Shown here: in pieces, positions 14,901 through 21,649 of the stretch
Position numbering within the stretch: position 1 is the first letter of the stretch
Layout: every line of letters starts with the position of its first letter
Virus record (IMG/VR): IMGVR_UViG_3300044647_003122
Coordinates: 1 to 27,570 of that record
Direction: 5' to 3' (one strand)
Origin: a virus
DNA length: 27,570 nucleotides
Notes under the pieces: generated by a model
What the model was told of the DNA's origin: nothing
Database searches by the model: none
What the model saw: only the letters and a program-made list of their open reading frames with translations
Program-made: the position numbers and the translations under genes

Positions 14901-15553
14901 AAGATTTGAAGGTCTGGGGGGTAGAAGTCGCCGCCCTGGCCATCGTCAATCGGGGCGCAGGTGCCGGCGTTGTTTGGGCGCGGGAAATAGCCGCCGTAGC
15001 TGAGCCCGTGCGTGCCCGTGAGGCTGCCGCGGATGTAGCCGTAGCTGACGCCGAGCGTGAACATGGGCGAGCCGTAGTCGCCGCTCGTGGGATCGAAGGC
15101 GCCGCGCTGCGCCTTGCCGAGTTCCCAGATGTCGGCGGCGACGAGCGGATCGGCGGGATCCTCGCGGGTCGCCAGATTGACCGGCACGGCCTCGATGCGG
15201 ATGCGTTCGCTGTCAAGGTTCAGCGCCTCGGACCCGAGCACGAACACGTTCAAGTGATTCGCGAGGTTGGCGCCCTGCGGTTCGCCGGGGCCGGTCGTGG
15301 GCCACTCGGCGGCCTTGGGGCGGAGCATCTGGTAGAAGTTCCAGAACTCGCTTTCGGGCGTGGCAAGGCTGCCCTCGTCGTTACGCGGTTTCTTGAAAAG
15401 CCCGACGTGGAAGTAGTAGGCGAGGCGATAGTTCCAGTCGCCGATGCCGCTCCAGCGCCGCGAGTTGATCGCCCGGGCGACGGACGCCAAGTCGCCGGCC
15501 CGGATCGGCTGGCCGGCCAAAACCTCGCGGGCCTGCGTAAAGAGCAGGGGCAT
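11903..15553 (-). CDS. Very large virion-type protein of unknown function (1216 aa)
   Basis: The second-largest gene region in the window encodes 1216 residues with no signal peptide or membrane segment. It opens MPLLFTQAREVLAGQPIRAG and continues RAINSRRWSGIGDWNYRLAYYF. It is rich in Tyr, Asn, Thr and Gly and has beta-type segments toward the C-terminus (TVHVWSLGPGSGEAVLWDAE). I recognise no catalytic motif. Its size and its position after the connector genes suggest a tail, tip or adhesion component. It starts three bases after the stop of the 123-residue gene, so the two are probably co-translated partners. Confidence 0.7.
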   Translation of the reverse strand: MPLLFTQAREVLAGQPIRAGDLASVARAINSRRWSGIGDWNYRLAYYFHVGLFKKPRNDEGSLATPESEFWNFYQMLRPKAAEWPTTGPGEPQGANLANHLNVFVLGSEALNLDSERIRIEAVPVNLATREDPADPLVAADIWELGKAQRGAFDPTSGDYGSPMFTLGVSYGYIRGSLTGTHGLSYGGYFPRPNNAGTCAPIDDGQGGDFYPPDLQIFFTNLATEEVVSYSGTCPEKPEDVAWVAYTPFAYFVFGNDGSVDYYSKAEWIEGPYTNNAELSKANANAISRAVAEYAAGFRGDETQRLRPDGGQASAFRTQEFLASQYALAPQIGWNTGDAIRPFYPRWQLTGADSLAVFPQELDCNFGGRDFNFPPGTLATHVLVMARGVAAQGTVVVRIRDNDELIQSVTLTANSAGDAAQIVRLAEARHFAAFGVEIDSEFSFSAAEGYVAVETTCLLEYKPQLYDLYATLRRSSYRGGIDLDGRGIDEDLARDIFIRYRDYGAIVPVSEIGPGMDSVLNQNAVFDAARELSKCVRLLNRHQFVGYAVQDGKSILYLRRWALGMSHNVPIDLLEGIAPAPEAPATDGLTRGRQYRVVTGAVQHEGEQFNAGQTFTARTAIYSGTGTLREADGIFAAYPGGFSNGWCVDFTFRPYYWSNSSIWKPDSYADILNVLGDRCTLDDTNIARDNNTLLHVGYGQRPLYTSETPSGYRYMPTPGTPFNPPYANGGATVPFMRSCRIYEPPVRVESAVIDDTWTASFGEQIVKVTMTGRVHHHSTAPSSISSSLASWNLTDLAAEVFDYRTTENALREYLLQQQSGRRAGNAGAGDAAFTSGLPTGGDVFGTVFPTLIFTKDIPEPYLDGNATLEPGTDSPALSEHLRLVELYLRAGCEGFVDGRESAAQACDNSNTTLYDYTFENLMFDADQNRHVPLLPVDVRPDNPQGHGPMPMTYLYAGTFNTLARAVNRLRTARLMLPMTLEHRVTTYVHTRDVTNLVRNATSARAIDDGWSKASGVDFSIWLRAASETELGTPTVGAWTPGAGGGVATSVDLSSTGSTATLTTTRQAIEFRWSPDGSFENAMPPDLAALVDLGNAGVIFQRQVLQTVGRYVRVAGETNGTTCNNTASGTVHVWSLGPGSGEAVLWDAEVTNEDPTCVLLTADASEDTPSGDVYISDSAGNTNPACVGGNTRSTNLTAVVGNTPAVTVPVQAYAAGD

Positions 15554-15556
15554 GCG

Positions 15557-15928
15557 TCATGCCGCGCAGACGACGGTGCCAATGGTGAGGGCGGCGGTAT
15601 CGGCCTTGACCGACACGGTCACGCCGCTCGGGATCTTGCAGGGGCCCCAGAACGCCCCGGGCGGAATCACGCCGTGCGTGGTGCTGGCATTGAGCGACAC
15701 GGTGGCAAAGTTGTTCCCGTCCAGATTATAGAGGTGCGCCCAGTAATCCGCGCCGGTAGTGAGCGAGCCCATTTCAATGGCGGTCCAACTGGCGGTGACG
15801 GCGGCGGTGCTGCCGTCGTTCATGTTGCTGCCGGACATGTCCAGCGTCTTGCTGGTCGTGGCCGGCGACACGTTCAAGCCGCCCTTGGAAGCGGTCAGTC
15901 CCGACGACAGCGTGATCTCGTTTGGCAT
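15557..15928 (-). CDS. Small beta-rich virion-type protein (123 aa)
   Basis: The protein opens MPNEITLSSGLTASKGGLNV and is rich in Ser, Thr, Ala and Gly with repeated short strands, ending in VSVKADTAALTIGTVVCAA. It has no signal peptide. The composition resembles small phage tail or decoration proteins, but I recognise no family. The start is 22 bases after the ATG of a CACCATGGACGGC box and downstream of an element A hairpin. It lies between the connector gene and the 1216-residue gene, so it is probably assembled with the latter. Confidence 0.62.
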   Translation of the reverse strand: MPNEITLSSGLTASKGGLNVSPATTSKTLDMSGSNMNDGSTAAVTASWTAIEMGSLTTGADYWAHLYNLDGNNFATVSLNASTTHGVIPPGAFWGPCKIPSGVTVSVKADTAALTIGTVVCAA

Positions 15929-15941
15929 ACCTGACGCGGCG

Positions 15942-15955
15942 GCCGTCCATGGTGG
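15942..15955 (-). promoter_or_regulatory. CACCATGGACGGC box, copy 3
   Basis: The minus strand reads CCACCATGGACGGC, followed by CGCCGCGTC, AGGT and the ATG at 15928. The spacing from box ATG to gene ATG is 22 bases, as in copies 5 and 6. Confidence 0.62.
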
Positions 15956-15968
15956 GCGCGAGAAGCGC

Positions 15969-16041
15969 CGAAGGCAGAAGGGGGAATGAAGAATGCAGAA
16001 ACCGGCCGGCCGCGCCCTTCTTCATTCTGCATTCTGCCTTC
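15969..16041 (-). repeat. Element A hairpin, copy 2
   Basis: On the minus strand the arm GAAGGCAGAATGCAGAATG and onward is followed by a GGCCGGCCGG-type centre and the arm TTTCTGCATTCTTCATTC. It begins directly after the TAA of the connector gene (16042..16044). The arms pair over most of their length, so it could act as a stem-loop in the mRNA, but there is no T-tract of a standard terminator. Confidence 0.78.
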
Positions 16042-16848
16042 TTACTTCACCCGGGCACCGGCCTTGCGCGCCGCCGCGGCGGTGGCGGCTTCGACCTGGG
16101 CGCGGAGATTCCGCAGCCGGTTCCGATAGGCGCGGTTCATGATGTTGGCGGTTTGATCCAGCTTCTGCGCATAGCCCAGCGCATTGCCGACGATGATGGA
16201 GCGGTTGTCGCCACGGCCTTGCTCCGTGAAGATGCCCGGCTCCTCGTGGCGCGTGATCCAGCGGGGCAGGCGCAGACCGAGCGCATCGGCGGCGCGTTTC
16301 CAGCCGGCCTTAGCCCGGCCGACGAGGGCTTGCTGGGAGCGGAGCAGGCGCACGATGGAGCGGCCATCGCGCACCAGCACGCGGCGACCGCGAACGACCC
16401 GCCCGCGGCGGTCCCGGTGGCGGTTCAGGACTTCGACCGTCGCCGTGGCTTCGATGCTCTCGACCCGCACGCCGGCCCGGTCCAGCACCTGGAGCGCGGT
16501 GCCGTATTGCCCGGCGCGGAGCAGGCCCCGCAGATTGACCGCCATTCGCCCTTCTCCCTTGGCCATTTCCAAGTCGTCGAAACTCAGAAACAGGCGGCGA
16601 ATGTCGCGCGCCACGGCGTCCTGCCCCTGCTTGCGGGCAGACAGGGAATTGCCTGGGAGGCTGGTCGCATTGCGGGCGGTGCCGGCCGCGCCGAGGGGAT
16701 TGCCGCCGGTCGGCGGCGTCAGCGCGCAGGCATCGGCCACGAACAGGCGAGTTTGCGCCCGGAGCAGTTCGCCCGTGTCCTTGCGGACCACGCGGCTGAG
16801 CCGGTCCAGTTGTTTGGCAAAATCGCGCTGGTCGAATTGGAAGTCCAT
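16042..16848 (-). CDS. Head-tail connector / minor head protein, HK97 gp10-like by position (268 aa)
   Basis: The N-terminus MDFQFDQRDFAKQLDRLSRV and the pattern KDTGELLRAQTRLFVADACALTPP resemble gp10-type tail completion and connector proteins, which open with a helix carrying a 'DTGELL'-like segment. The C-terminal third is strongly basic and helical (NIMNRAYRNRLRNLRAQVEA). It also contains VGRAKAGWKRAADALG. At 268 residues it is longer than a standard gp10 protein of about 120 to 150, so extra domains are present. It follows the 110-residue connector gene by one base (TAACATG). The function is inferred from synteny. Confidence 0.6.
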   Translation of the reverse strand: MDFQFDQRDFAKQLDRLSRVVRKDTGELLRAQTRLFVADACALTPPTGGNPLGAAGTARNATSLPGNSLSARKQGQDAVARDIRRLFLSFDDLEMAKGEGRMAVNLRGLLRAGQYGTALQVLDRAGVRVESIEATATVEVLNRHRDRRGRVVRGRRVLVRDGRSIVRLLRSQQALVGRAKAGWKRAADALGLRLPRWITRHEEPGIFTEQGRGDNRSIIVGNALGYAQKLDQTANIMNRAYRNRLRNLRAQVEAATAAAARKAGARVK

Positions 16849-16849
16849 G

Positions 16850-17182
16850 TTACGAGGCGCGCTTGCGCTGGCTGAGGTCCATCAGGCCGAGATTGTAGGC
16901 GGCGTCGTCTTCCTCGACCATCACGACCTTGTATTTGCGGCCCTCGACGGTCGCGATGGCGCCCAGGCAGGGAATCCAGACGGCTTCGAGCTGCGACTTG
17001 GACAGCGAGAGCGTGGCGTTGGCCTCGGGCGCAAAGCCGCCGTCGCCCAGCTCCTGCCGGTGCGTGCTGCGGTCGATGACGCCGGTCAGGACCGTGCCCA
17101 CGCCATCAATGCGAACGGCGGTGCCGGCGATGCCCTCGGCGTGTTGCTGGGCGCGGGCGACGAGATCGGAGAAGGTGCTCAT
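16850..17182 (-). CDS. Putative head-tail joining protein (110 aa)
   Basis: This small protein opens MSTFSDLVARAQQHAEGIAG and continues with strands (AVRIDGVGTVLTGVIDRSTH, KYKVVMVEEDD). The size and fold pattern fit gpFII-like or head-tail joining proteins that connect the neck to the tail. The start follows an element A pyrimidine arm. The next gene begins one base after its stop. There is no single diagnostic motif, so the call leans on its position between capsid and connector genes. Confidence 0.58.
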   Translation of the reverse strand: MSTFSDLVARAQQHAEGIAGTAVRIDGVGTVLTGVIDRSTHRQELGDGGFAPEANATLSLSKSQLEAVWIPCLGAIATVEGRKYKVVMVEEDDAAYNLGLMDLSQRKRAS

Positions 17183-17184
17183 CT

Positions 17185-17216
17185 GAAGGCAGAAGGGAGA
17201 ATGAAGAAGGCAGAAG
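17185..17216 (-). repeat. Element A single arm
   Basis: Only the pyrimidine arm is present on the minus strand (GCCTTCTGCCTTCTTCATTC and onward), between the SSB stop and the next start. The purine arm is missing, so this is a half-copy of the A hairpin. Confidence 0.6.
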
Positions 17217-17218
17217 GC

Positions 17219-17635
17219 TCAGAAGGGGACGTCGTCGTCGATGGGCGAGGCCGGGGCGGCGGCGGGGGCGGGTTTGGGTTTGGCCGGGCGGTCGCCGGCG
17301 GATTTGGGGCGGAGGAATTGCATCTGCTCAATCACGACGCCGAGGCGGCTGCGGTCTTCGTTCGTGGTCTTGTCCTTCCAGGTGTCGAGCTTGAGGCGGC
17401 CGGTCACGAACAGCGGGTCGCCTTTCTGACAATACGCGGCGATGAGTTCGGCGGTTTTGCCCCACGCGTCGCAGTCCACGAAGGTGACCTCCTCGCGTTC
17501 CTCGCCGGCTTCGGTGCGCCACTTGCGATTGATCGCGAGCGAGACACGGCAAACCGCGGTGCCCTTCGGCAGGTAGCGCAGCTCGGGCGTCCGCGTCAGG
17601 TTGCCGATGAGGGTGACTTGATTGAAGGCGGCCAT
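17219..17635 (-). CDS. ssb: Single-stranded DNA-binding protein, SSB (138 aa)
   Basis: SSB coats single-stranded DNA in replication, recombination and repair. The OB fold covers about residues 1 to 105 (NQVTLIGNLTRTPELRYLP, VTFVDCDAWGKTAELIAAYC, PLFVTGRLKLDTWKD). A Pro/Ala-rich linker and the acidic tip DDDVPF follow, the conserved partner-binding tail. It starts one base after the glycosyltransferase stop (TGAAATG), and in-frame codons upstream of 17635 belong to that gene's shadow. Its place within the head module, not in a replication cluster, is unusual. Confidence 0.95.
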   Translation of the reverse strand: MAAFNQVTLIGNLTRTPELRYLPKGTAVCRVSLAINRKWRTEAGEEREEVTFVDCDAWGKTAELIAAYCQKGDPLFVTGRLKLDTWKDKTTNEDRSRLGVVIEQMQFLRPKSAGDRPAKPKPAPAAAPASPIDDDVPF

Positions 17636-17636
17636 T

Positions 17637-18770
17637 TCAGTTCGGGTTTGTGTCTTGGGGCGGTTGGTCGAGATCCAGCGCGGCGGTCTGGGCGCGGTAT
17701 TCGGGGTCGAGCAGGTTGGCGGCGTGTTCGCCGGCGGCCTGGTCGTGCTGGCCGGCGGCGCGGAGCAGGCGCACGCGCAGGTATTGGCGGCCCCAGGCTT
17801 TGCCATACCAGCAGGCTTGATGCGTCCACGGCAGCGGCGCGGGCACGGGCAAGGCATCCAGCATGCGGAAGTAGGACGTGGCTTGGCTGACCTGACCGCG
17901 GCGCGTGTGATATTGCACGAGCATGGCGAAGGCTTCGCGGCGGTGCGGCTGGAGTTGCACGGCGGCGGCGAGGTGGCCCTCGGCGCGGTCGGGCTCCAGT
18001 TCGGCGAGGTTCAGGTGCACGAGGTAACGCTCCTCGGCTTTGTCCTTGTGCAGGCAAGCGAGCGCGGCCAGGCCGTCGGCGCGGGCGGCGTCCACGTTGC
18101 CCAGGCGGACGTGCTCGGCGTGGCGGTAGAAGAGGTGCCGCGGGTATTGCTCAAGGACGCGGTCGAGGATCGCCAGATTGCGGCGGGCGCTGCCTTCGCT
18201 CTTGGCCGGGTCAGGGTCGGTGTGATGGATGACGATCTGCGGGCATTCGAGCGCCTTGCCCTCGACGACGCAGGTTTCGTGAATGGCGCCGCGCCACTTG
18301 CCCTTGCCGTTGCGGATCAGGCGTTCGCGCAGGATCACGGAGCCCTTGTCGGCGATGGCGTAGCTGCAGAACAGCGCGTTGACGTCGTCGGGCACGGTGG
18401 CGATGGCTTCGCGGATGCGGGCCATGTTCTCGGGCGTCACGCGGTCATCGCAGTCGAGCCAGAGGATCCAGTCGGAGTCGGCCAGAGAAAACGACTTATT
18501 GCGGGCCGCGGCGAAGTCATCGATGTGCGGGAGGTCTTCGTCTCGGTTGCCGTAGGAGGCGAGGTGCAGCTTCTTTTCGGCGATGCAATCCAGGGCGACC
18601 AGCGCCGTGGAATCGTGCATCTGATTGCCTACGGCCTTGACGATCACGACCTCGTCGACGTGGTCGCGGATGTCGCGCAGGATGTTGCCGATGCAATGCG
18701 CTTCATTGCCTGCGATGAAGCAGGCGGAGAGCGTGGGGACTTTCTTCGGGGTGCCTTCGATTTCGTTCAT
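17637..18770 (-). CDS. Family 2-like glycosyltransferase with C-terminal TPR-like repeats (377 aa)
   Basis: The N-terminal GT-A domain has LSACFIAGNEAHCIGNILR (the nucleotide-sugar start region), NKSFSLADSDWILWLDCDD (DxD-type metal site at residues 106 to 109) and GKWRGAIHETCVV. From about residue 210, helical TPR-like repeats follow (RNLAILDRVLEQYPRHLFYR, AERYLVHLNLAELEPDRAE-type helices). Such proteins glycosylate sugars, proteins or DNA. Position just after the capsid genes suggests modification of a virion protein, but the acceptor is unknown. A terminator-like hairpin sits just upstream. Confidence 0.82.
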   Translation of the reverse strand: MNEIEGTPKKVPTLSACFIAGNEAHCIGNILRDIRDHVDEVVIVKAVGNQMHDSTALVALDCIAEKKLHLASYGNRDEDLPHIDDFAAARNKSFSLADSDWILWLDCDDRVTPENMARIREAIATVPDDVNALFCSYAIADKGSVILRERLIRNGKGKWRGAIHETCVVEGKALECPQIVIHHTDPDPAKSEGSARRNLAILDRVLEQYPRHLFYRHAEHVRLGNVDAARADGLAALACLHKDKAEERYLVHLNLAELEPDRAEGHLAAAVQLQPHRREAFAMLVQYHTRRGQVSQATSYFRMLDALPVPAPLPWTHQACWYGKAWGRQYLRVRLLRAAGQHDQAAGEHAANLLDPEYRAQTAALDLDQPPQDTNPN

Positions 18771-18806
18771 GCCTTCATTCTGTGTGCCTTCGGTGGAGTC
18801 TCCGCC

Positions 18807-18840
18807 AAAACGCCGCCCCCGACGTGAGTCAAGGGCGGCG
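18807..18840 (-). terminator. Rho-independent terminator-like hairpin between capsid and glycosyltransferase genes
   Basis: On the minus strand CGCCGCCC, a 14-base loop and GGGCGGCG form an 8-bp perfect GC stem, followed directly by TTTT (18810..18807). It lies downstream of the Bbp16-like gene and upstream of the glycosyltransferase start. The T-tract is short, so partial termination is the most likely effect. Confidence 0.6.
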
Positions 18841-18872
18841 CCGGCATGAGTTCCGATCGGGAAGGCGGCCGA

Positions 18873-19301
18873 TCAGAAGCGAATCGTGAGGGTGCCGGCG
18901 ACGGCGCTGGCATCCGTGCAAGTGGTCGCCAGAGTGACGCGGGCGCGAACGTAGCGTTCGCAGTTGCTGGGCACGCGGCACCGCAGCGCGGTTTCGGCCA
19001 CGCCGTTGGCGCTGCCCGCAATCGTCTGCGAGACAATCGTGCGCGTCGCGGTCGTGAACGTGCTGGTCGTGCCGGACTCGATGGCGTAGGTCACGCCACC
19101 GGTCGAGGCCGCCGGCGCAATGGTGGAGCTGAGCGCCGGGATGCTCAGTTCGAGTTCGAAGCTTTCGTTCTCGTAGGTGTCGGCGCCGAGGTCAATCGCG
19201 GCGCTCTGTTTGGAGCCCGCGGCGAGCAGCGTGGTGGGCAGGGCGAAGGTCGCTGGATTAAGCGACGCGTCTTGCCGATTTCTGGCGAATTCGTTGGCCA
19301 T
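18873..19301 (-). CDS. Bbp16-like capsid-associated protein (142 aa)
   Basis: The protein is 142 residues, beta-rich and Ala/Thr-rich. It includes SKQSAAIDLGADTYENESFE near the N-terminus and VPSNCERYVRARVTLATTCT near the C-terminus. The layout (leading disordered arm, then a beta barrel) resembles Bbp16-family structural proteins encoded right after the major capsid gene in some podoviruses and siphoviruses. It is probably a capsid decoration or stabilising subunit. It starts 32 bases after the capsid stop. The family call is from memory of composition and synteny, so it is moderate. Confidence 0.6.
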   Translation of the reverse strand: MANEFARNRQDASLNPATFALPTTLLAAGSKQSAAIDLGADTYENESFELELSIPALSSTIAPAASTGGVTYAIESGTTSTFTTATRTIVSQTIAGSANGVAETALRCRVPSNCERYVRARVTLATTCTDASAVAGTLTIRF

Positions 19302-19333
19302 GTTCTTGGGTAGTTAGGGGTCGCTTGGGTGAG

Positions 19334-20257
19334 TTACAGGGCCAGCTTCTCGTTGTTGCGAATCTGGTTGGTGACTTGGATCGGCACACCGAAGACCTCG
19401 GTGGGGATCGGCGCGGGCGTTCCGCCCGGGGTCGTGGCGGTGCGGCTGGCGCGAAGCTGGTAAAGCGAGCGCGGGGTCATGAACAGCACGTCGGGGAACA
19501 TGCCCAGGTTCGTCTGGAACTTCTGGAGCAGGCTCGCGACCAGGCCATCGGTCAGGCCCTTGCCGGAATCCTCGGTCAGCTTCTTGATGCGGCCGACGCT
19601 GTAGAGGTTGCCGACTTGCAGGCCGGGATACGCCGTCAGCGCGGCACAGTAGGCCGTGAAGAGCTTGCTGTTGGCGTCGGTGACCTGCTGCGACATCCAG
19701 TCGGAGAGGGTCAGCGAGCCGTTGTTGCCCAGCACCATCTGGGCGTATTGCGGGCCGAACTTCACGCCCCAGACAGACGAGCAGGTGTCTTCGGTGCTGC
19801 CGGTGGCATCGACGACCATGTTGGTCGTATCGTGCATGCCCAGCGCGCCGGGAAAGCCCTTGCTGTCGCCGCCCGTGCCGAGGCCATACCAGATCTGGCT
19901 GCCAAGCAACTTGAGCGCGGAGCCGACGACGCCCGCGGCCTCGATGGCCTGGAGCGCGGCGGGGCCGTCCTCGTAGGCATCAGCCACGGCCTTGTCGACC
20001 TTGATCTGCGCGTCGAGGATGAAGGTCTCGACGAGGCGGTTGGTGAACGTGGATTGCGAGCCCGTCACGCCTTCATTGGCGGCGCGGAACTGCGTGGTCG
20101 GGAGGGCAGTGCGGACGACGGTCTTGTAGGACGTGCCGCGGATGGTGCGAGCAGGAAAGAGCGAGACTTCCGGCGCAAGCACCAGAGACTCCTCGATCAG
20201 GCCCACGACTTTGTCGGAGCCGTTAAGCTTCGCGATGTCGAGCAGGGTGTGTGGCAT
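19334..20257 (-). CDS. Major capsid protein (307 aa)
   Basis: The sequence MPHTLLDIAKLNGSDKVVGL, then APEVSLFPARTIRGTSYKTV, RTALPTTQFRAANEG and the C-terminal region PDVLFMTPRSLYQLRASR with VFGVPIQVTNQI match HK97-fold major capsid proteins of the Bbp17-like type. It lies directly after a scaffold-like gene and an S49 protease, the standard head maturation order. Several hundred copies assemble the head. At 307 residues the length is normal. It has no repeat-derived extension, and the next gene follows closely. Confidence 0.88.
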   Translation of the reverse strand: MPHTLLDIAKLNGSDKVVGLIEESLVLAPEVSLFPARTIRGTSYKTVVRTALPTTQFRAANEGVTGSQSTFTNRLVETFILDAQIKVDKAVADAYEDGPAALQAIEAAGVVGSALKLLGSQIWYGLGTGGDSKGFPGALGMHDTTNMVVDATGSTEDTCSSVWGVKFGPQYAQMVLGNNGSLTLSDWMSQQVTDANSKLFTAYCAALTAYPGLQVGNLYSVGRIKKLTEDSGKGLTDGLVASLLQKFQTNLGMFPDVLFMTPRSLYQLRASRTATTPGGTPAPIPTEVFGVPIQVTNQIRNNEKLAL

Positions 20258-20275
20258 GAATCGTTTGGTTTGGGT

Positions 20276-20761
20276 TTAGTTCTGCCGCGCAGCAACCTGC
20301 TCGGCCTGGAAAATGGCGGTGACCCTGGCGAGGCCCGTGAGCCCTTCGCCGGGTTTCTTCTGGGCGTTGTCGGCGGCGGCTCCGGGCGCGGTGGCGACTG
20401 GCGCATGGCCGCGGGCGGCGAGTTCGCTGGCGGCGCGGAGCGTGGCGGCGTCCTCGCCGGCCTGGCGGGCGGCGGATTCGCGGGCCTCGACCGCGGCGGT
20501 AATGGCTTCCACGGAAAACTCAGTCGCGCCGAGCGAAATCGCCGTGCCCTTGAGGCTGGCTTCGAGCGCCTTGAGCTTGGCATTTTCCTCGCGGGCTTGC
20601 AGGAGGTCGCTGTGCAACGCCTGTTCCTGCGGACTCTTCGCTCCGAGGAACGCCAGGGTGTTCGCCGCCTGCGCGGCGGTGACGGTTTCTTCCGTGATGC
20701 CGGCCTGGGCGAGGGCGGCCATCAGGAACGTGTCGCGAGCGGATTTGCCGAAGATGGTCAT
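20276..20761 (-). CDS. Putative head scaffolding protein (161 aa)
   Basis: This highly helical, Ala/Glu-rich protein has a coiled coil at about residues 45 to 115 (HSDLLQAREENAKLKALEAS, VEARESAARQAGEDAATLRA) and a flexible Ala/Pro segment before a helical C-terminus (LARVTAIFQAEQVAARQ). Scaffolds of this kind guide capsid assembly and are removed by the head protease encoded just upstream. Its C-terminal helix may bind the capsid protein. A CACCATGGACGGC box lies about 50 bases upstream, inside the end of the protease gene. Confidence 0.7.
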   Translation of the reverse strand: MTIFGKSARDTFLMAALAQAGITEETVTAAQAANTLAFLGAKSPQEQALHSDLLQAREENAKLKALEASLKGTAISLGATEFSVEAITAAVEARESAARQAGEDAATLRAASELAARGHAPVATAPGAAADNAQKKPGEGLTGLARVTAIFQAEQVAARQN

Positions 20762-20788
20762 CGTAGTTTTTGCATAGGTTTTCCGACG

Positions 20789-21649
20789 TTACTGAGTTTC
20801 GCGGCCGTCCATGGTGAGCGCGGCCAGCAGGTCCGTGAGGCTGCCCACGACGCGATCCGCAAGGCCCACGGCGACGGCGGTGCCGCCCATGAAGGTCTGC
20901 CCCTGCATCGTGTCTTCGGCCACGGTGGCGCCGTTGCGGGCGCGATTGGCCACGACGTCCGCCGTGAACATGGCGTAGATCGAATCGACTTCCGCTTGGA
21001 TGAGGGCGCGGTCCTCGGGCGCCAGCGGCAGGCCGGGAATGCCCATCGCCTTGTGCTTGCCGGCCTTCATCAGCTCCAGCTTGTAGCCTTCCTGCGCCCA
21101 GGCGGCCGATTCATCGACCAGCGCGGAATAGACGCCGATGGAGCCGACGTCGGCCGTGGGCGTGACGACGATGGAATCGCAGGCGCTCGCGAGCCAGTAG
21201 GCGGCGGAGCAGCACTGGGCATCCGTGAAGGCGATGACGGGCTTGGTCTCGCTGATGGTGCGAATGAGGGACGCCAGCTCGGGAATGCCAGTCACGGTGC
21301 CGCCGGGCGAGTTGAAATGCAGCACGATGCCCTGCACGCGCGGATCGGCTTGCGCTTCGCGAAGCGTCTTCTCGACGTCATTCAGGTCGAGGCCGCCGCA
21401 GTCCGTTTCCATCGCGGAGAGGTAACGGGCGCAGACGCCATGCACGGGCACGACAAGGATGCCCTTGTCCATCACGGGCTCGGCCTCCTCGTAATCGTCG
21501 GGCTGCCCGGGCATGGGCATGTGCTCATCGGCGCGGAGCCGGCCGGCGCAGGCGGCCTCGAAGGTGTTGCGGATGGCGGCGAGCGCGGCGGGCGTGATGC
21601 ACCAGCGGGCGGACAGGAGCGCGGCGGCAATGCGGGGGTAGGGCGTCAT
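20789..21649 (-). CDS. S49 family (SppA-like) head maturation protease (286 aa)
   Basis: The protein has the S49 core: LVVPVHGVCARY, GIVLHFNSPGGTVTGIPELA (oxyanion loop, SPGG at 114 to 117), AFTDAQCCSAAYWLASACD with nucleophile Ser148, and VGSIGVYSALVDE, followed by a lysine in KAGKHKAMG (about 195 to 200) as the general base. In phages this enzyme cleaves the scaffold and capsid proteins. Its start overlaps the portal stop (ATGA). Its last residues, MDGRETQ, are encoded by one of the MDG boxes. Confidence 0.9.
   Translation of the reverse strand: MTPYPRIAAALLSARWCITPAALAAIRNTFEAACAGRLRADEHMPMPGQPDDYEEAEPVMDKGILVVPVHGVCARYLSAMETDCGGLDLNDVEKTLREAQADPRVQGIVLHFNSPGGTVTGIPELASLIRTISETKPVIAFTDAQCCSAAYWLASACDSIVVTPTADVGSIGVYSALVDESAAWAQEGYKLELMKAGKHKAMGIPGLPLAPEDRALIQAEVDSIYAMFTADVVANRARNGATVAEDTMQGQTFMGGTAVAVGLADRVVGSLTDLLAALTMDGRETQ
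20804..20816 (-). promoter_or_regulatory. CACCATGGACGGC box, copy 4 (inside the protease 3' end)
   Basis: The minus strand reads CACCATGGACGGC and encodes the MDG of the C-terminal MDGRETQ. This is the only copy that lies within a gene, 43 bases before the scaffold ATG. Confidence 0.55.

Noticed and set aside
15774-16025. Frame MKKGAAGRFLHSSF and onward, through element A and the MDG box into the next gene
   Set aside because: It is encoded by repeats at first and then by the wrong frame of the 123-residue gene; a similar frame occurs at 23528..23881 for the same reason.
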